From assembly GCA_963751245.1 (NCBI GenBank), contig CAVVTR010000004.1, positions 1 to 64,000 on the forward strand: 64,000 nucleotides of DNA, read 5' to 3'. This document shows positions 52,953 through 60,918 of the stretch, piece after piece. Within the stretch, counting starts at the first letter, position 1; every line of letters begins with the position of its first letter. The notes below the pieces were generated by a model. It saw only the letters and a list, made by a program, of their open reading frames with translations. It did no database searches and was not told where the DNA came from. The DNA is from CAVVTR01 sp963751245 (GTDB lineage Bacteria > Acidobacteriota > Thermoanaerobaculia > Thermoanaerobaculales > Thermoanaerobaculaceae). The position numbers and the translations under genes are program-made.

Positions 52953-54669
52953 GGCGGACGACCCCCACGCCCCGGCGGCCGTCCACCGCGATGCGCAGCG
53001 GCCCGCCGAGGCGCACGTGCCGCACGTGGGCCGTCTCCCGCGCCGCCGGCCGGGCGTCCAGCCACGGCCAGTCCACGGCGAACCGGCCGCCGTGGGGAAG
53101 GGAGAGGTAGAACACGCGGAAGCTGGTCATGTTGTGGAAGAAGTGCGAGCCCTGCGAGAGCTCGGGGCGGACGCCCTCCAGCTGGGTCTCCACGATGGCC
53201 CGGGCGCCGGAGATCTGCGCCCATCTCACCGGCACGCCCCCCCAGGGATCCGAGGTGCCCCAGCGGCCGAAGCCGATGAGGAGGTACGGGGCGCCGGCAT
53301 CGACGAGGGCGGCGTTCACCTCGCCGATCTCCGCCGCCATCGCCGCGGTGCGTTCCAGGGCGAAGCGGTCCGGCCTGAGGTAGACGACGTCGCACACGCC
53401 CTCGGCCACGCCGTTGCCGAGGGCGTGCTCCGACGCCGCCAGCACGCCGGAGGCGGTGAGCTCGGCGTCGGCGATCTCCACGGTCTCCCCGGGCGCGACG
53501 AGGGAGCGCAGCTGCAGGAAGCCGCACCGCGCCGGCGCCCGCCCCTGCGGGTCCAGGGTGAGGGCGAACTCAATCTCCACCGGGCCACCGGTGGCGTCCT
53601 CGCACGCCGCGGTCAGGGCGTGCACGGTGTCCGCCAGCGGCGCGAGGCCGTGCTTGAGCAGCGGTGCGAAGTCGACCACCCGCGGGCCCTTGCGACCGAG
53701 TCCCGCGACGAGCCGGTCGGAGGCCGGATCGAACGTCGAGGCGACCAGGCGCAGGGTGTCGTCCTCCTCGGCGGCGGCAAGCTCGCAGCGCACCATGTGC
53801 TCCGTCTCCCGGGCGGGGTCGTACGGCGACCCCTCCAGGTTGACCGCCCAGAACGCCGTCTGCGTGGAGCGGAGGAGGTCGCCGATGCCGTTGAACGGCG
53901 GCGGCGCCTTGGGGTAGGCGGGCGAGAAGCTCCACGCCGCCTCACCGTCGACGATCCACTTCCCGAGCCCCAGCGCGACGCCGGCGACGCCGTCCTCGGG
54001 CCGCGCGTGCCCCGAGGGGTAGTAGTTGAACGACCTCGCGACACCCGACACTGTGGGGTAGAAGCGGGCGCCGTGCGCCCCGCCCTCGATCTCCTGGACG
54101 ATCACCGCCATCTTCTCGTCGCCGCCGCCGATGACGCGCCGGTAGGCCCGCGCCTCCTCGAACCATGTGGAGGCCCACACCAGCTTGACCGCCTCCACGA
54201 GCTGCCGGAAGCGCGTCTCGACGTCGGCGTGGCTGTTGGGGATCATCTTGGTGGCGTAGACCCCGGCCAGGGGGCGCCCGGCGACGTCCTCGAAGAGGCT
54301 CGAGGAGCGCACCGCGAGGGGCCGGCGGGTCGCCGCGGCGAGGGCGCGGAGGTCGCCGACGAGCTCCATGGGCAACGAGGAGCGCAGGAACGCCTGGGCG
54401 AGGCGATCGTCCGGAAGCGCGTCCGCCGCCGCCCCGGCGGGGCCCTCCTGGGCCATGAACAGGTCGAACAGGGCGGTGCCGATGACGGCGAGCGGCGGGA
54501 TCGCCACCTCGACGCCGGGAACGGCGCCGGACGGCAGATGCCGAGCCAGGGTGGCGCGGACGTCGGCGAGGCCGCGGGCCTTGCCGCCGAGCTCACCGCC
54601 GCCGATCCGGGTGAACGGCGCGCCGGGCCCGAAGGCGTCCCGCCGGAAGTCCTCGATGGCGCCGCTCAC
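52945..54669 (-). CDS. PEP/pyruvate-binding (PPDK N-terminal-like) protein, stand-alone
   Basis: 574 residues. ATP-grasp motifs in order: GGELGGKARGLADVRATLAR, LAVRSSSLFEDVAGRPLAG, AVIVQEIEGG and PVEIEFALTLDPQ followed by GFLQLRSLV. The C-terminal block IGFGRWGTSDPWGGVPVRWA and LSQGSHFFHNMTSFRVFYL is shared with the two neighbouring family members. There is no phosphohistidine or PEP-barrel domain and no sensor domain, so it is the minimal version. The stop overlaps the start of the fusion gene downstream by 8 bp, implying translational coupling. A candidate start with GGTGAGCGG context is weak. Confidence 0.82.
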   Translation of the reverse strand: MSGAIEDFRRDAFGPGAPFTRIGGGELGGKARGLADVRATLARHLPSGAVPGVEVAIPPLAVIGTALFDLFMAQEGPAGAAADALPDDRLAQAFLRSSLPMELVGDLRALAAATRRPLAVRSSSLFEDVAGRPLAGVYATKMIPNSHADVETRFRQLVEAVKLVWASTWFEEARAYRRVIGGGDEKMAVIVQEIEGGAHGARFYPTVSGVARSFNYYPSGHARPEDGVAGVALGLGKWIVDGEAAWSFSPAYPKAPPPFNGIGDLLRSTQTAFWAVNLEGSPYDPARETEHMVRCELAAAEEDDTLRLVASTFDPASDRLVAGLGRKGPRVVDFAPLLKHGLAPLADTVHALTAACEDATGGPVEIEFALTLDPQGRAPARCGFLQLRSLVAPGETVEIADAELTASGVLAASEHALGNGVAEGVCDVVYLRPDRFALERTAAMAAEIGEVNAALVDAGAPYLLIGFGRWGTSDPWGGVPVRWAQISGARAIVETQLEGVRPELSQGSHFFHNMTSFRVFYLSLPHGGRFAVDWPWLDARPAARETAHVRHVRLGGPLRIAVDGRRGVGVVRHG

Positions 54670-54723
54670 CGCGCTCCCGGGCCCTCACCGCCGCGACGGC
54701 GTGGAATCACGGTCGCCTCCGCC

Positions 54724-56010
54724 CTACACCCAGCCCCGCCCGCGGCACGCCGCGGCGACACGGGCGATGGCGATGACGTGCGCCGCGTCCCGCAGGGACA
54801 GGTGCCGTTTCGCGGCCGTGTCGCTCACCGTAATGTAGGCCTCGGTCATGGTGTGGTCGAGCCGCGACAGGACCTCCTCCTTCTGCCAGTAGAGGTTCAT
54901 GCCCGACTGCACCTGCTCGAAGTAGCCGCAGGTCACGCCCCCGGCGTTGGCGAGGAAGTCGGGGATCACCTTGACGTCGCGCCGGGAGAGGATCTCGTCG
55001 GCCTCCGGAGTGGTGGCGCCGTCGGCGCCCTCGGCGACGATGCGCACCCGGGGCGGGAGCCGTTCGGCCTTCTCGCCGGTGATCTCGTGCTCCAGGGCCG
55101 CGGGGACGAGGACGTCGACGGGCTCGGCCAGCCACGCCTCGCCGGGGAGGACCTCGTAGCCGAGGGCGGCCGCCCGTTCCGGGTCGACGGTGCCGAAGTG
55201 GTCGGTGACACCCGCGAGCTCATCCACGTCGAGGCCGCCCTCGCGTCTGAACGCCAGTGCTCGCCCCGCCCTCGGGTCCCACGCGGCGACGCAGGCCACC
55301 TCGCCCCCCAGCCGACGGAAGAGCCGCGCGGCGTGCTGGCCCACGGCCCCGAACCCCTGAATCGCGGCGCGCGCCCGGCCCGGGTCCAGGCCGATCTCCT
55401 TGAGCGCCTCCCGCACGGTGATGACCAGGCCGTACCCCGCCGCCTCCTGGCGCCCGAGGGAGCCCCCGAGCCCCACCGGCTTGCCGGTGAACGCGGCCGG
55501 CCGGCGGCCCATGACGATGACCTCGTACTCGTCCAGCATCCACAGCATGTCCTGGGCGTTGGTGGCCAGGTCGGGCTCGGGCACGTCCACGTCGGGCCCC
55601 AGACAGCGGGCCAGTCCCCTCACCCAGCCGCGGCAGAGCCGTTCCTGCTCCGCGGCGGACAGCCCGTGCGGGTCGCACACCGCCCCCCCGCAGGCGCCTC
55701 CCAGGGGCACGCCCACCAGGGCGCAGCGCCAGGTCGTCCACATGGCCTTGGCGCGGAACACGTCCAGCCCGGCGGCGGGGTGGAAGCGGACCCCGCCCTT
55801 GGCCGGCCCCAGGGCGTCGTTGTGATGGATGCGGAAGGCGTGGAAGAGGCGCGTGGCGCCGTCGTCCATCCGCACGGGCACGCGGAAGCTGATCTCCCGC
55901 ATCGGCTCCCGAAGCAGCTCGGTGGTGGCGGCGTCGAGGCCCAGCTGCCCGGCGGCGCGGTCGAGCTGGGCCTGAGCCATGGTGTACGCGCTGAAGGCTG
56001 GTACGCTCAT
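54724..56010 (-). CDS. Glu/Leu/Phe/Val dehydrogenase family protein lacking two active-site lysines
   Basis: 428 residues. The ATG at 56010 has GAAAGG upstream. The family blocks are present: FRIHHNDALGPAKGGVRFHP, MLWMLDEYEVIVMGRRPAAF, GSLGRQEAAGYG, AIQGFGAVGQHAARLFRRLG (Rossmann) and VKVIPDFLANAGGVTCGYFE. However, the segment normally reading W-K-C-A followed by P-x-G-G-x-K-G-G reads TTWRCALVGVPLGGACGGAV here: the substrate-binding Lys is Arg and the catalytic Lys is Cys. The DxPxPD Asp is kept (DVPEPD). Glutamate dehydrogenase activity is therefore doubtful; a regulatory role is possible. It is flanked on both sides by PEP/pyruvate-binding genes on the same strand. Confidence 0.85.
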   Translation of the reverse strand: MSVPAFSAYTMAQAQLDRAAGQLGLDAATTELLREPMREISFRVPVRMDDGATRLFHAFRIHHNDALGPAKGGVRFHPAAGLDVFRAKAMWTTWRCALVGVPLGGACGGAVCDPHGLSAAEQERLCRGWVRGLARCLGPDVDVPEPDLATNAQDMLWMLDEYEVIVMGRRPAAFTGKPVGLGGSLGRQEAAGYGLVITVREALKEIGLDPGRARAAIQGFGAVGQHAARLFRRLGGEVACVAAWDPRAGRALAFRREGGLDVDELAGVTDHFGTVDPERAAALGYEVLPGEAWLAEPVDVLVPAALEHEITGEKAERLPPRVRIVAEGADGATTPEADEILSRRDVKVIPDFLANAGGVTCGYFEQVQSGMNLYWQKEEVLSRLDHTMTEAYITVSDTAAKRHLSLRDAAHVIAIARVAAACRGRGWV

Positions 56011-56098
56011 CGCCGTTGTCCGGACCTTTCTCGAGTGTGGCGTGGGGCGGGACACGAGTCAAGGCGGCGGCAGGCCGCCACGCAGCCGTCCGGCGCGG

Positions 56099-59038
56099 TC
56101 ACGCGGGCCCGCTGCGGTGGACGACCCCTTCCCGGGAGGCGCCGTCGACCAGGACCTGGACGGGAGCGGACAGCCGGATGTGACGGAGGCTGCCGCCGAG
56201 CTCCACGGTGGCGGCGGGGAGGCCGGCCAGCCACTCCCAGTCGATCCGTCCGTCGCCGTCGCGGTGGTGCACCGCGAGGTAGGGGATGCCGGAGGACGTG
56301 ATGATGTGGAAGAAGTGCGACCCCTGCGAGGCCTCCACCTCCAGGTCGGTGAAGTCCGCCTCGACGATGGCGCGGGCGCCCGAGATCTGTGCCCACACCA
56401 CGGGAATCCCCAGCCAGGGGTCGCGGGAGCCCCAGCGCCCCGGCCCGACGAGCAGGTAGGGCCGGCCCTCCTCCTGGAGGCGGCGGTTGATCCGCTCCAG
56501 CGCCGAGCACGCCTCCGGCGTACGGCTGCGGTCCAGGTCGGGAAAGACCACGACCACGTCGGCGAGGGCTGGAGTCCGGCCGTGGCCCAGGGCGGAACCC
56601 GAGCGCACAACGATCGTCTCCGGGTCCAGCGCGGCCAGGTCGGCCTGCGCCGCCACCGCCTCCACCACCATGGGACGGACCTGCAGGACGTGGAGCACCT
56701 GGCGGTCCGAGGTGGAGGCCAGGTCGAGGGCGAACTCCACCTCCACCGGCATCCCCATGCCGCGCTGGGCCGCGTCCAGCAGCCAGCCGAGCACCGCGGC
56801 GAAGGGATACGTCCGCCCCTTGAGCAACCGGGCGAAGCTGACGAGGGCGGGACCCCCGGGCACGACGCCGTCCACCACCGCGTCGTTGGCGCGCAGGTAG
56901 GTGGAGGCGATCTGGGGCCCGGCGGAGGTGGCGAGCCCCTCGCTGACGTCGGGGCTCGTGAGGTTGGCGTCGAAGGGCAGGCCCGGGATGAGATCCATGG
57001 TGGTCATGTCCAGGGCCCAGAAGCGGCGCTGGGCGTTCTTCAGGATGTCCTTGACCGAGGAGAACTGGGGCAGCACGCGGGGGTAGCGGGGGCAGAAGCG
57101 CAGCGCCTCGAACCCCTCGACCACCGCCTTGCCGAGCCCCAGCGCGATGAGCGCGACCCCGTCATCAGGCTTCATGTCTCTGAACGGATAGAAGTTGTGC
57201 GAGGCCGCGACGCCCGACAGGGTGGGGAAGAAGTGGTCGCCGTGGCGCGTGCCGACGAGGCGCTGGAGGAGCACACCCATACGCTCCTCCTCGATCCGGT
57301 ACGGCGTCGTCTGGAGGTACTCCCGCGCCGTCTTCATGTAGGTCGACGCGTAGACCACCTTGACGGCCTCGAGAAGCTGCGCGAGGCGTACGTCCAGACT
57401 GGGGTGGTTGTTGGGCAACATCACCGTCCCGTACACCCCGGCGAACGGCTGGTAGGGCGAGTCCTCGAGGATGCTCGAGGAGCGCACGGCCAGGGGGCCG
57501 CGCGCCACCTGGAGGAACGCCGCGAGCTGCGCGCGCAGCGGCCGCGCGAAGCGTCCCTGCCGGAAGGCGTCCAGGACGGCCGCATCGTCCGCGGCGGCCG
57601 CCGGCTCGGCGAGCCGGCGCAGACCGTTCTCCTCGACATAGCCCTCGAAGACCTCGGCGGCGAGGACGACGGTCCGCGGCACCGCCAGCTCGAGGCCCGG
57701 CGTGTCCGGGTGGTCCTCGGCGAGGAGCCGCTGCATGAAGGCGAGCCCCCTCCCCTTGCCGCCAAGGGCGCCGCCGCCGATCTTGGCGAAGGCAACGAAC
57801 TCGTCGTAGCGCTCGAGGTCGAAGTCGGCGATGACGTTGCGCTGGATCTCGCGCAGGTAGCCCTCGACGGCGCGCACGAGGTGGGCGCGGAGGTCCGCGA
57901 TGGAAGGGAACTCGGAAACCTTGCGCGGCCGCACGGTGGCGGCCAGGTCGAACTCGGTGCGGGCCGCGAACCAGCGGGAAAAATGGTTGTGGCTGGCGTG
58001 GTACTCCACCGAGGCCTCGGGAGCCTGCGCGAGCTGGCCGAGGAGCTCCCGGAGGTTGCCGGCGCGGCCCACCTCGCTCTGGTCGGGGAGGCGGAACACG
58101 AAGTCGCCGAAGCTGCACTGCTCGAGCAGGAAGCGGCGCAGCTCCGCCAGGTAGGCGCCGGACTCCTTGTGGACGAAGGCGAACCCCCCGTCCCGCGCTC
58201 CCTCCGCCAGCGCCGCCTCGGAGGACTGCAGCAGGACCGGCAGGTCGGGGTCGGCCTCCCGGCAGCGGCGGGCGAGGGCGAACCCGGCGCCCTCGTCGAG
58301 GCGTCCGCCCCGGGGAAACGTCACGTCCGCCACCAGCGCCAGGACGTGCTCCCGGTAGCGCCCGAACAGGTCCAGCGCTTCCTCGTAGGACGCCGCCACC
58401 AGGACCTTCGGACGTGCCTGCATGCGCAGCAGCCGGTGCGAGAGGTTGAGCCCGTCCGCCATCAGCCGGGCGGTCTGGCGCGTCACCTCGGCGTAGAGCC
58501 TGGGGAGCAAAAACGACAGGAAGCGCACATCGTCCTCGACGACGACGATGACCTCCACGCCGCCGGCCAGCGTGTCGTGGTCGGCGTTGCGCCGGTCCTC
58601 CTCCTGCTCGATCATGGCCAGCAGCACCTTGGCGTCCCCCTGCCAGAGGAAGACCCAGTCGGTGGTGCCCGACTCCTGCAACCCCGCCAGGCGCGGCATG
58701 TCCCAGGCGTGCGCGACGAGGACCCCGAGGGAGAGCCCCGGATACCGCTCCTTGAGGCGCTGGCCGAAGGTGGCCAGGTCCATGTCCGGGAGCCTCGCGG
58801 TGGTCACCACCAGGTCGAACGGCGCCGCCGCCGGCATCTCCAGCGCCTCGGCGGCGCTCTCCGCGGTGACGAACCGGGGCACGTGGCGGAGGTTGAGCTG
58901 GAGGTCGCTGTACTCCCGCGCGAGGAGCTCCGCGAGCTGGCCCTCCTCCTCGAGGAGGAAGGAGTCGTAGCGGGACGCCACCAGCAGGATACGGCGCACC
59001 CGGTACGGCATCAGCACCGAGAACTGCTCGGCCCTCAT
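56099..59038 (-). CDS. tandem receiver-like domains fused to a PEP/pyruvate-binding module
   Basis: 979 residues. The start is the ATG at 59038 (GGGAGG upstream); an earlier in-frame codon adds an Arg/Gly-rich leader. Residues ~10-135 form a receiver-like domain without a clear phospho-Asp (RILLVASRYDSFLLEEEG, LVVTTARLPDMDLA). Residues ~160-320 form a second receiver with an acidic pair and a candidate phospho-Asp (VEVIVVVEDDVRFLSFL, LALVADVTFPRGG, VLLQSSEAAL). Then come the ATP-grasp motifs IGGGALGGKGRGLAFMQRLL, LAVRSSSILEDSPYQPFAGV and VEVEFALDLASTSDRQVLHV, and the block VGPGRWGSRDPWLGIPVVWA with SQGSHFFHIITSS. No phosphohistidine or PEP-barrel domain is present. Two-component-style input into a PEP-synthase-like module is unusual. 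Confidence 0.82.
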   Translation of the reverse strand: MRAEQFSVLMPYRVRRILLVASRYDSFLLEEEGQLAELLAREYSDLQLNLRHVPRFVTAESAAEALEMPAAAPFDLVVTTARLPDMDLATFGQRLKERYPGLSLGVLVAHAWDMPRLAGLQESGTTDWVFLWQGDAKVLLAMIEQEEDRRNADHDTLAGGVEVIVVVEDDVRFLSFLLPRLYAEVTRQTARLMADGLNLSHRLLRMQARPKVLVAASYEEALDLFGRYREHVLALVADVTFPRGGRLDEGAGFALARRCREADPDLPVLLQSSEAALAEGARDGGFAFVHKESGAYLAELRRFLLEQCSFGDFVFRLPDQSEVGRAGNLRELLGQLAQAPEASVEYHASHNHFSRWFAARTEFDLAATVRPRKVSEFPSIADLRAHLVRAVEGYLREIQRNVIADFDLERYDEFVAFAKIGGGALGGKGRGLAFMQRLLAEDHPDTPGLELAVPRTVVLAAEVFEGYVEENGLRRLAEPAAAADDAAVLDAFRQGRFARPLRAQLAAFLQVARGPLAVRSSSILEDSPYQPFAGVYGTVMLPNNHPSLDVRLAQLLEAVKVVYASTYMKTAREYLQTTPYRIEEERMGVLLQRLVGTRHGDHFFPTLSGVAASHNFYPFRDMKPDDGVALIALGLGKAVVEGFEALRFCPRYPRVLPQFSSVKDILKNAQRRFWALDMTTMDLIPGLPFDANLTSPDVSEGLATSAGPQIASTYLRANDAVVDGVVPGGPALVSFARLLKGRTYPFAAVLGWLLDAAQRGMGMPVEVEFALDLASTSDRQVLHVLQVRPMVVEAVAAQADLAALDPETIVVRSGSALGHGRTPALADVVVVFPDLDRSRTPEACSALERINRRLQEEGRPYLLVGPGRWGSRDPWLGIPVVWAQISGARAIVEADFTDLEVEASQGSHFFHIITSSGIPYLAVHHRDGDGRIDWEWLAGLPAATVELGGSLRHIRLSAPVQVLVDGASREGVVHRSGPA

Positions 59039-59174
59039 GCCGTACCGTCCTCCCGCCCGTCCCGGGGGACGGCCGTCGGCTCCCGCTCCCCGGTGCCAGG
59101 AGGTCACGCGTGCGTCTTTGCGGCCCGGCCACCGGGACGGACCGCCGGTCCGCTGACGCCGCGGCGCGAGCGAC

Positions 59175-59202
59175 GGGGGGGGAGGCACGGACCTCCCCCC
59201 CC
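59175..59202 (-). terminator. hairpin after gdhA
   Basis: An 11-bp stem of G/C runs (GGGGGGGGAGG / CCTCCCCCCCC) with a 6-nt loop lies 27 bp past the gdhA stop, between it and the next gene on the same strand. Confidence 0.6.
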
Positions 59203-59228
59203 ACGCACGTTGCGGCCGGTACCAGGGG

Positions 59229-60575
59229 TCACACCAGCCCCTGGTCGATCATCGTGTCGGCCACCTTGATGAAGCCGGCGATGTTGGCGCCGAGCACGTA
59301 GTTTCCGCGGTCTCCGAACTCCTTCGAGGTCTCCAGCGATGCCTTGTGGATGGCCTTCATGATGCCGTGCAGCCGCTGGTCCACCTCCTCGCGGGTCCAC
59401 GACAGGCGCAGGCTGTTCTGCGACATCTCGAGCCCCGAGACGGCGACGCCGCCGGCGTTGGCGGCCTTGCCGGGCCCGTAGAGGATCTTGTGGCCCAGGA
59501 ACTTCTCCACGCCCTCCAGGGTGGTGGGCATGTTGGCGCCCTCGGACACACAGGTGCAGCCGTTCTTCACCAGCATCTCCGCGTCCTCGCCCGAGACCTC
59601 GTTCTGGGTCGCGCAGGGCAGGGCCACGTCGCACTTGACGAACCACGGGCGCATGCCCTCGAAGTACTCGCACTTGAAGTGGTCGGCGTAGTCCTTGATG
59701 CGGCCCCTCCGGACGTTCTTGAGCTCCATCAGGAACTCCCACTTGTCTCCGGAGATGCCGTTCTTGTCCACGATGGTGCCGTTGGAGTCCGACAGGGTGA
59801 TCACCTTCCCGCCGAGCTGGTTGACCTTCTCGACGGCGTACTGGGCCACGTTCCCGGAGCCCGACACGGCCACGGTCTTGCCGGCGAAGGACTCGCCGCG
59901 GGTGGCCAGCATCTCCTCCGCGAAGTAGACGCAGCCGTAGCCGGTGGCCTCGGGACGGATCAGCGAGCCGCCCCAGTTGAGGCCCTTGCCTGTGAGCACG
60001 CCCTCGAAGGCGTGGGTGAGCTTCTTGAACTGCCCGAACAGGAAGCCGATCTCGCGCCCGCCGACGCCGATGTCCCCCGCGGGCACGTCGACGTTGGCGC
60101 CGATGTGCTTGTAGAGCTCGTTCATGAAGCTCTGGCAGAAGCGCATCACCTCGCTGTCGGACTTGCCCTTGGGATCGAAGTCGCTGCCGCCCTTGCCGCC
60201 GCCCATGGGGAGCGTGGTCAGGCTGTTCTTGAGGATCTGCTCGAAACCGAGGAACTTGAGGATGCCCAGATTGACCGTCGGGTGGAAGCGCAGCCCGCCC
60301 TTGTAGGGGCCGATGGCGTTGCTGAACTCGACGCGGAACCCCCGGTTGACGTGGATCCCTCCGCGGTCGTCCTGCCACGGCACACGGAAAATGAAAATGC
60401 GGTCCGGCTCGCTCATGCGTTCGAGGATCTTGTGCTCGAGGTACTCGGGGCGGCGTTCCAGGCAGGGCACGAGGGACTCGACGACCTCCTTGACCGCCTG
60501 GTGGAACTCCGGTTCGGCTGGGTTCTTGGCAACGAGATGATCCATGAACTTCTGGACGTGCTGCGTCACGCTCAT
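59229..60575 (-). CDS. gdhA: NADP-specific glutamate dehydrogenase
   Basis: 448 residues, the length of the hexameric E. coli type. The ATG at 60575 has AAGGAGGAG upstream. All active-site features are intact: AIGPYKGGLRFHP, then LKNSLTTLPMGGGKGGSDFD with the catalytic Lys, VPAGDIGVGGREIGFLFGQF, and GGSLIRPEATGYGCVYFAEE. The Rossmann motif is AVSGSGNVAQYAVEKV. It interconverts glutamate and 2-oxoglutarate plus ammonia with NADP(H). A promoter with perfect TTGACA lies about 230 nt upstream, leaving a long leader. It stands upstream of, and on the same strand as, the PEP-binding/dehydrogenase-like cluster but is separated from it by a hairpin. Confidence 0.95.
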   Translation of the reverse strand: MSVTQHVQKFMDHLVAKNPAEPEFHQAVKEVVESLVPCLERRPEYLEHKILERMSEPDRIFIFRVPWQDDRGGIHVNRGFRVEFSNAIGPYKGGLRFHPTVNLGILKFLGFEQILKNSLTTLPMGGGKGGSDFDPKGKSDSEVMRFCQSFMNELYKHIGANVDVPAGDIGVGGREIGFLFGQFKKLTHAFEGVLTGKGLNWGGSLIRPEATGYGCVYFAEEMLATRGESFAGKTVAVSGSGNVAQYAVEKVNQLGGKVITLSDSNGTIVDKNGISGDKWEFLMELKNVRRGRIKDYADHFKCEYFEGMRPWFVKCDVALPCATQNEVSGEDAEMLVKNGCTCVSEGANMPTTLEGVEKFLGHKILYGPGKAANAGGVAVSGLEMSQNSLRLSWTREEVDQRLHGIMKAIHKASLETSKEFGDRGNYVLGANIAGFIKVADTMIDQGLV

Positions 60576-60918
60576 GCTCTCCTCCTTGAGGTTCCGGGGA
60601 CTCTGCGAAGGACGACGGCCCACTGCCTGATCATCGTCGGGGCTCCCGCCCACCCTCCCGCCCGTGGACGTTCTGCCTGCTCCCATGACGCGATAGCGCT
60701 GCCTCCTCCCGGCCCGTGCCCCGGGGACACGACCCCCCTAAGGGCGCTTGGGCCCATCCACTGCCGAGTCCCCCGGAAGGGGGCGTACTTCGGGCATTTG
60801 AGCATCATGTATCACGGTGGCACAACGCTGTCAACAGCGGTCCCGACGCCCCATGAGACCGCGCCGCGTCTATCCTCCGGCGCGCCACCGGGTTGTCGCT
60901 GTCCGCGCCCTCCGGGCC
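60576..60918. other. long gdhA leader region without a gene
   Basis: 343 bp with no credible ORF. The gdhA promoter sits at 60806-60834. The transcribed leader between about 60799 and 60576 contains a CCCCCTTCCGGGGG-type hairpin near 60772-60785 and other G/C runs. No known riboswitch is recognised. Confidence 0.5.
60806..60834 (-). promoter_or_regulatory. gdhA promoter candidate
   Basis: A perfect -35 TTGACA (60834-60829), a 17-nt spacer and TACATG (60811-60806) with an extended TGA before the -10, reading towards gdhA. Confidence 0.6.
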
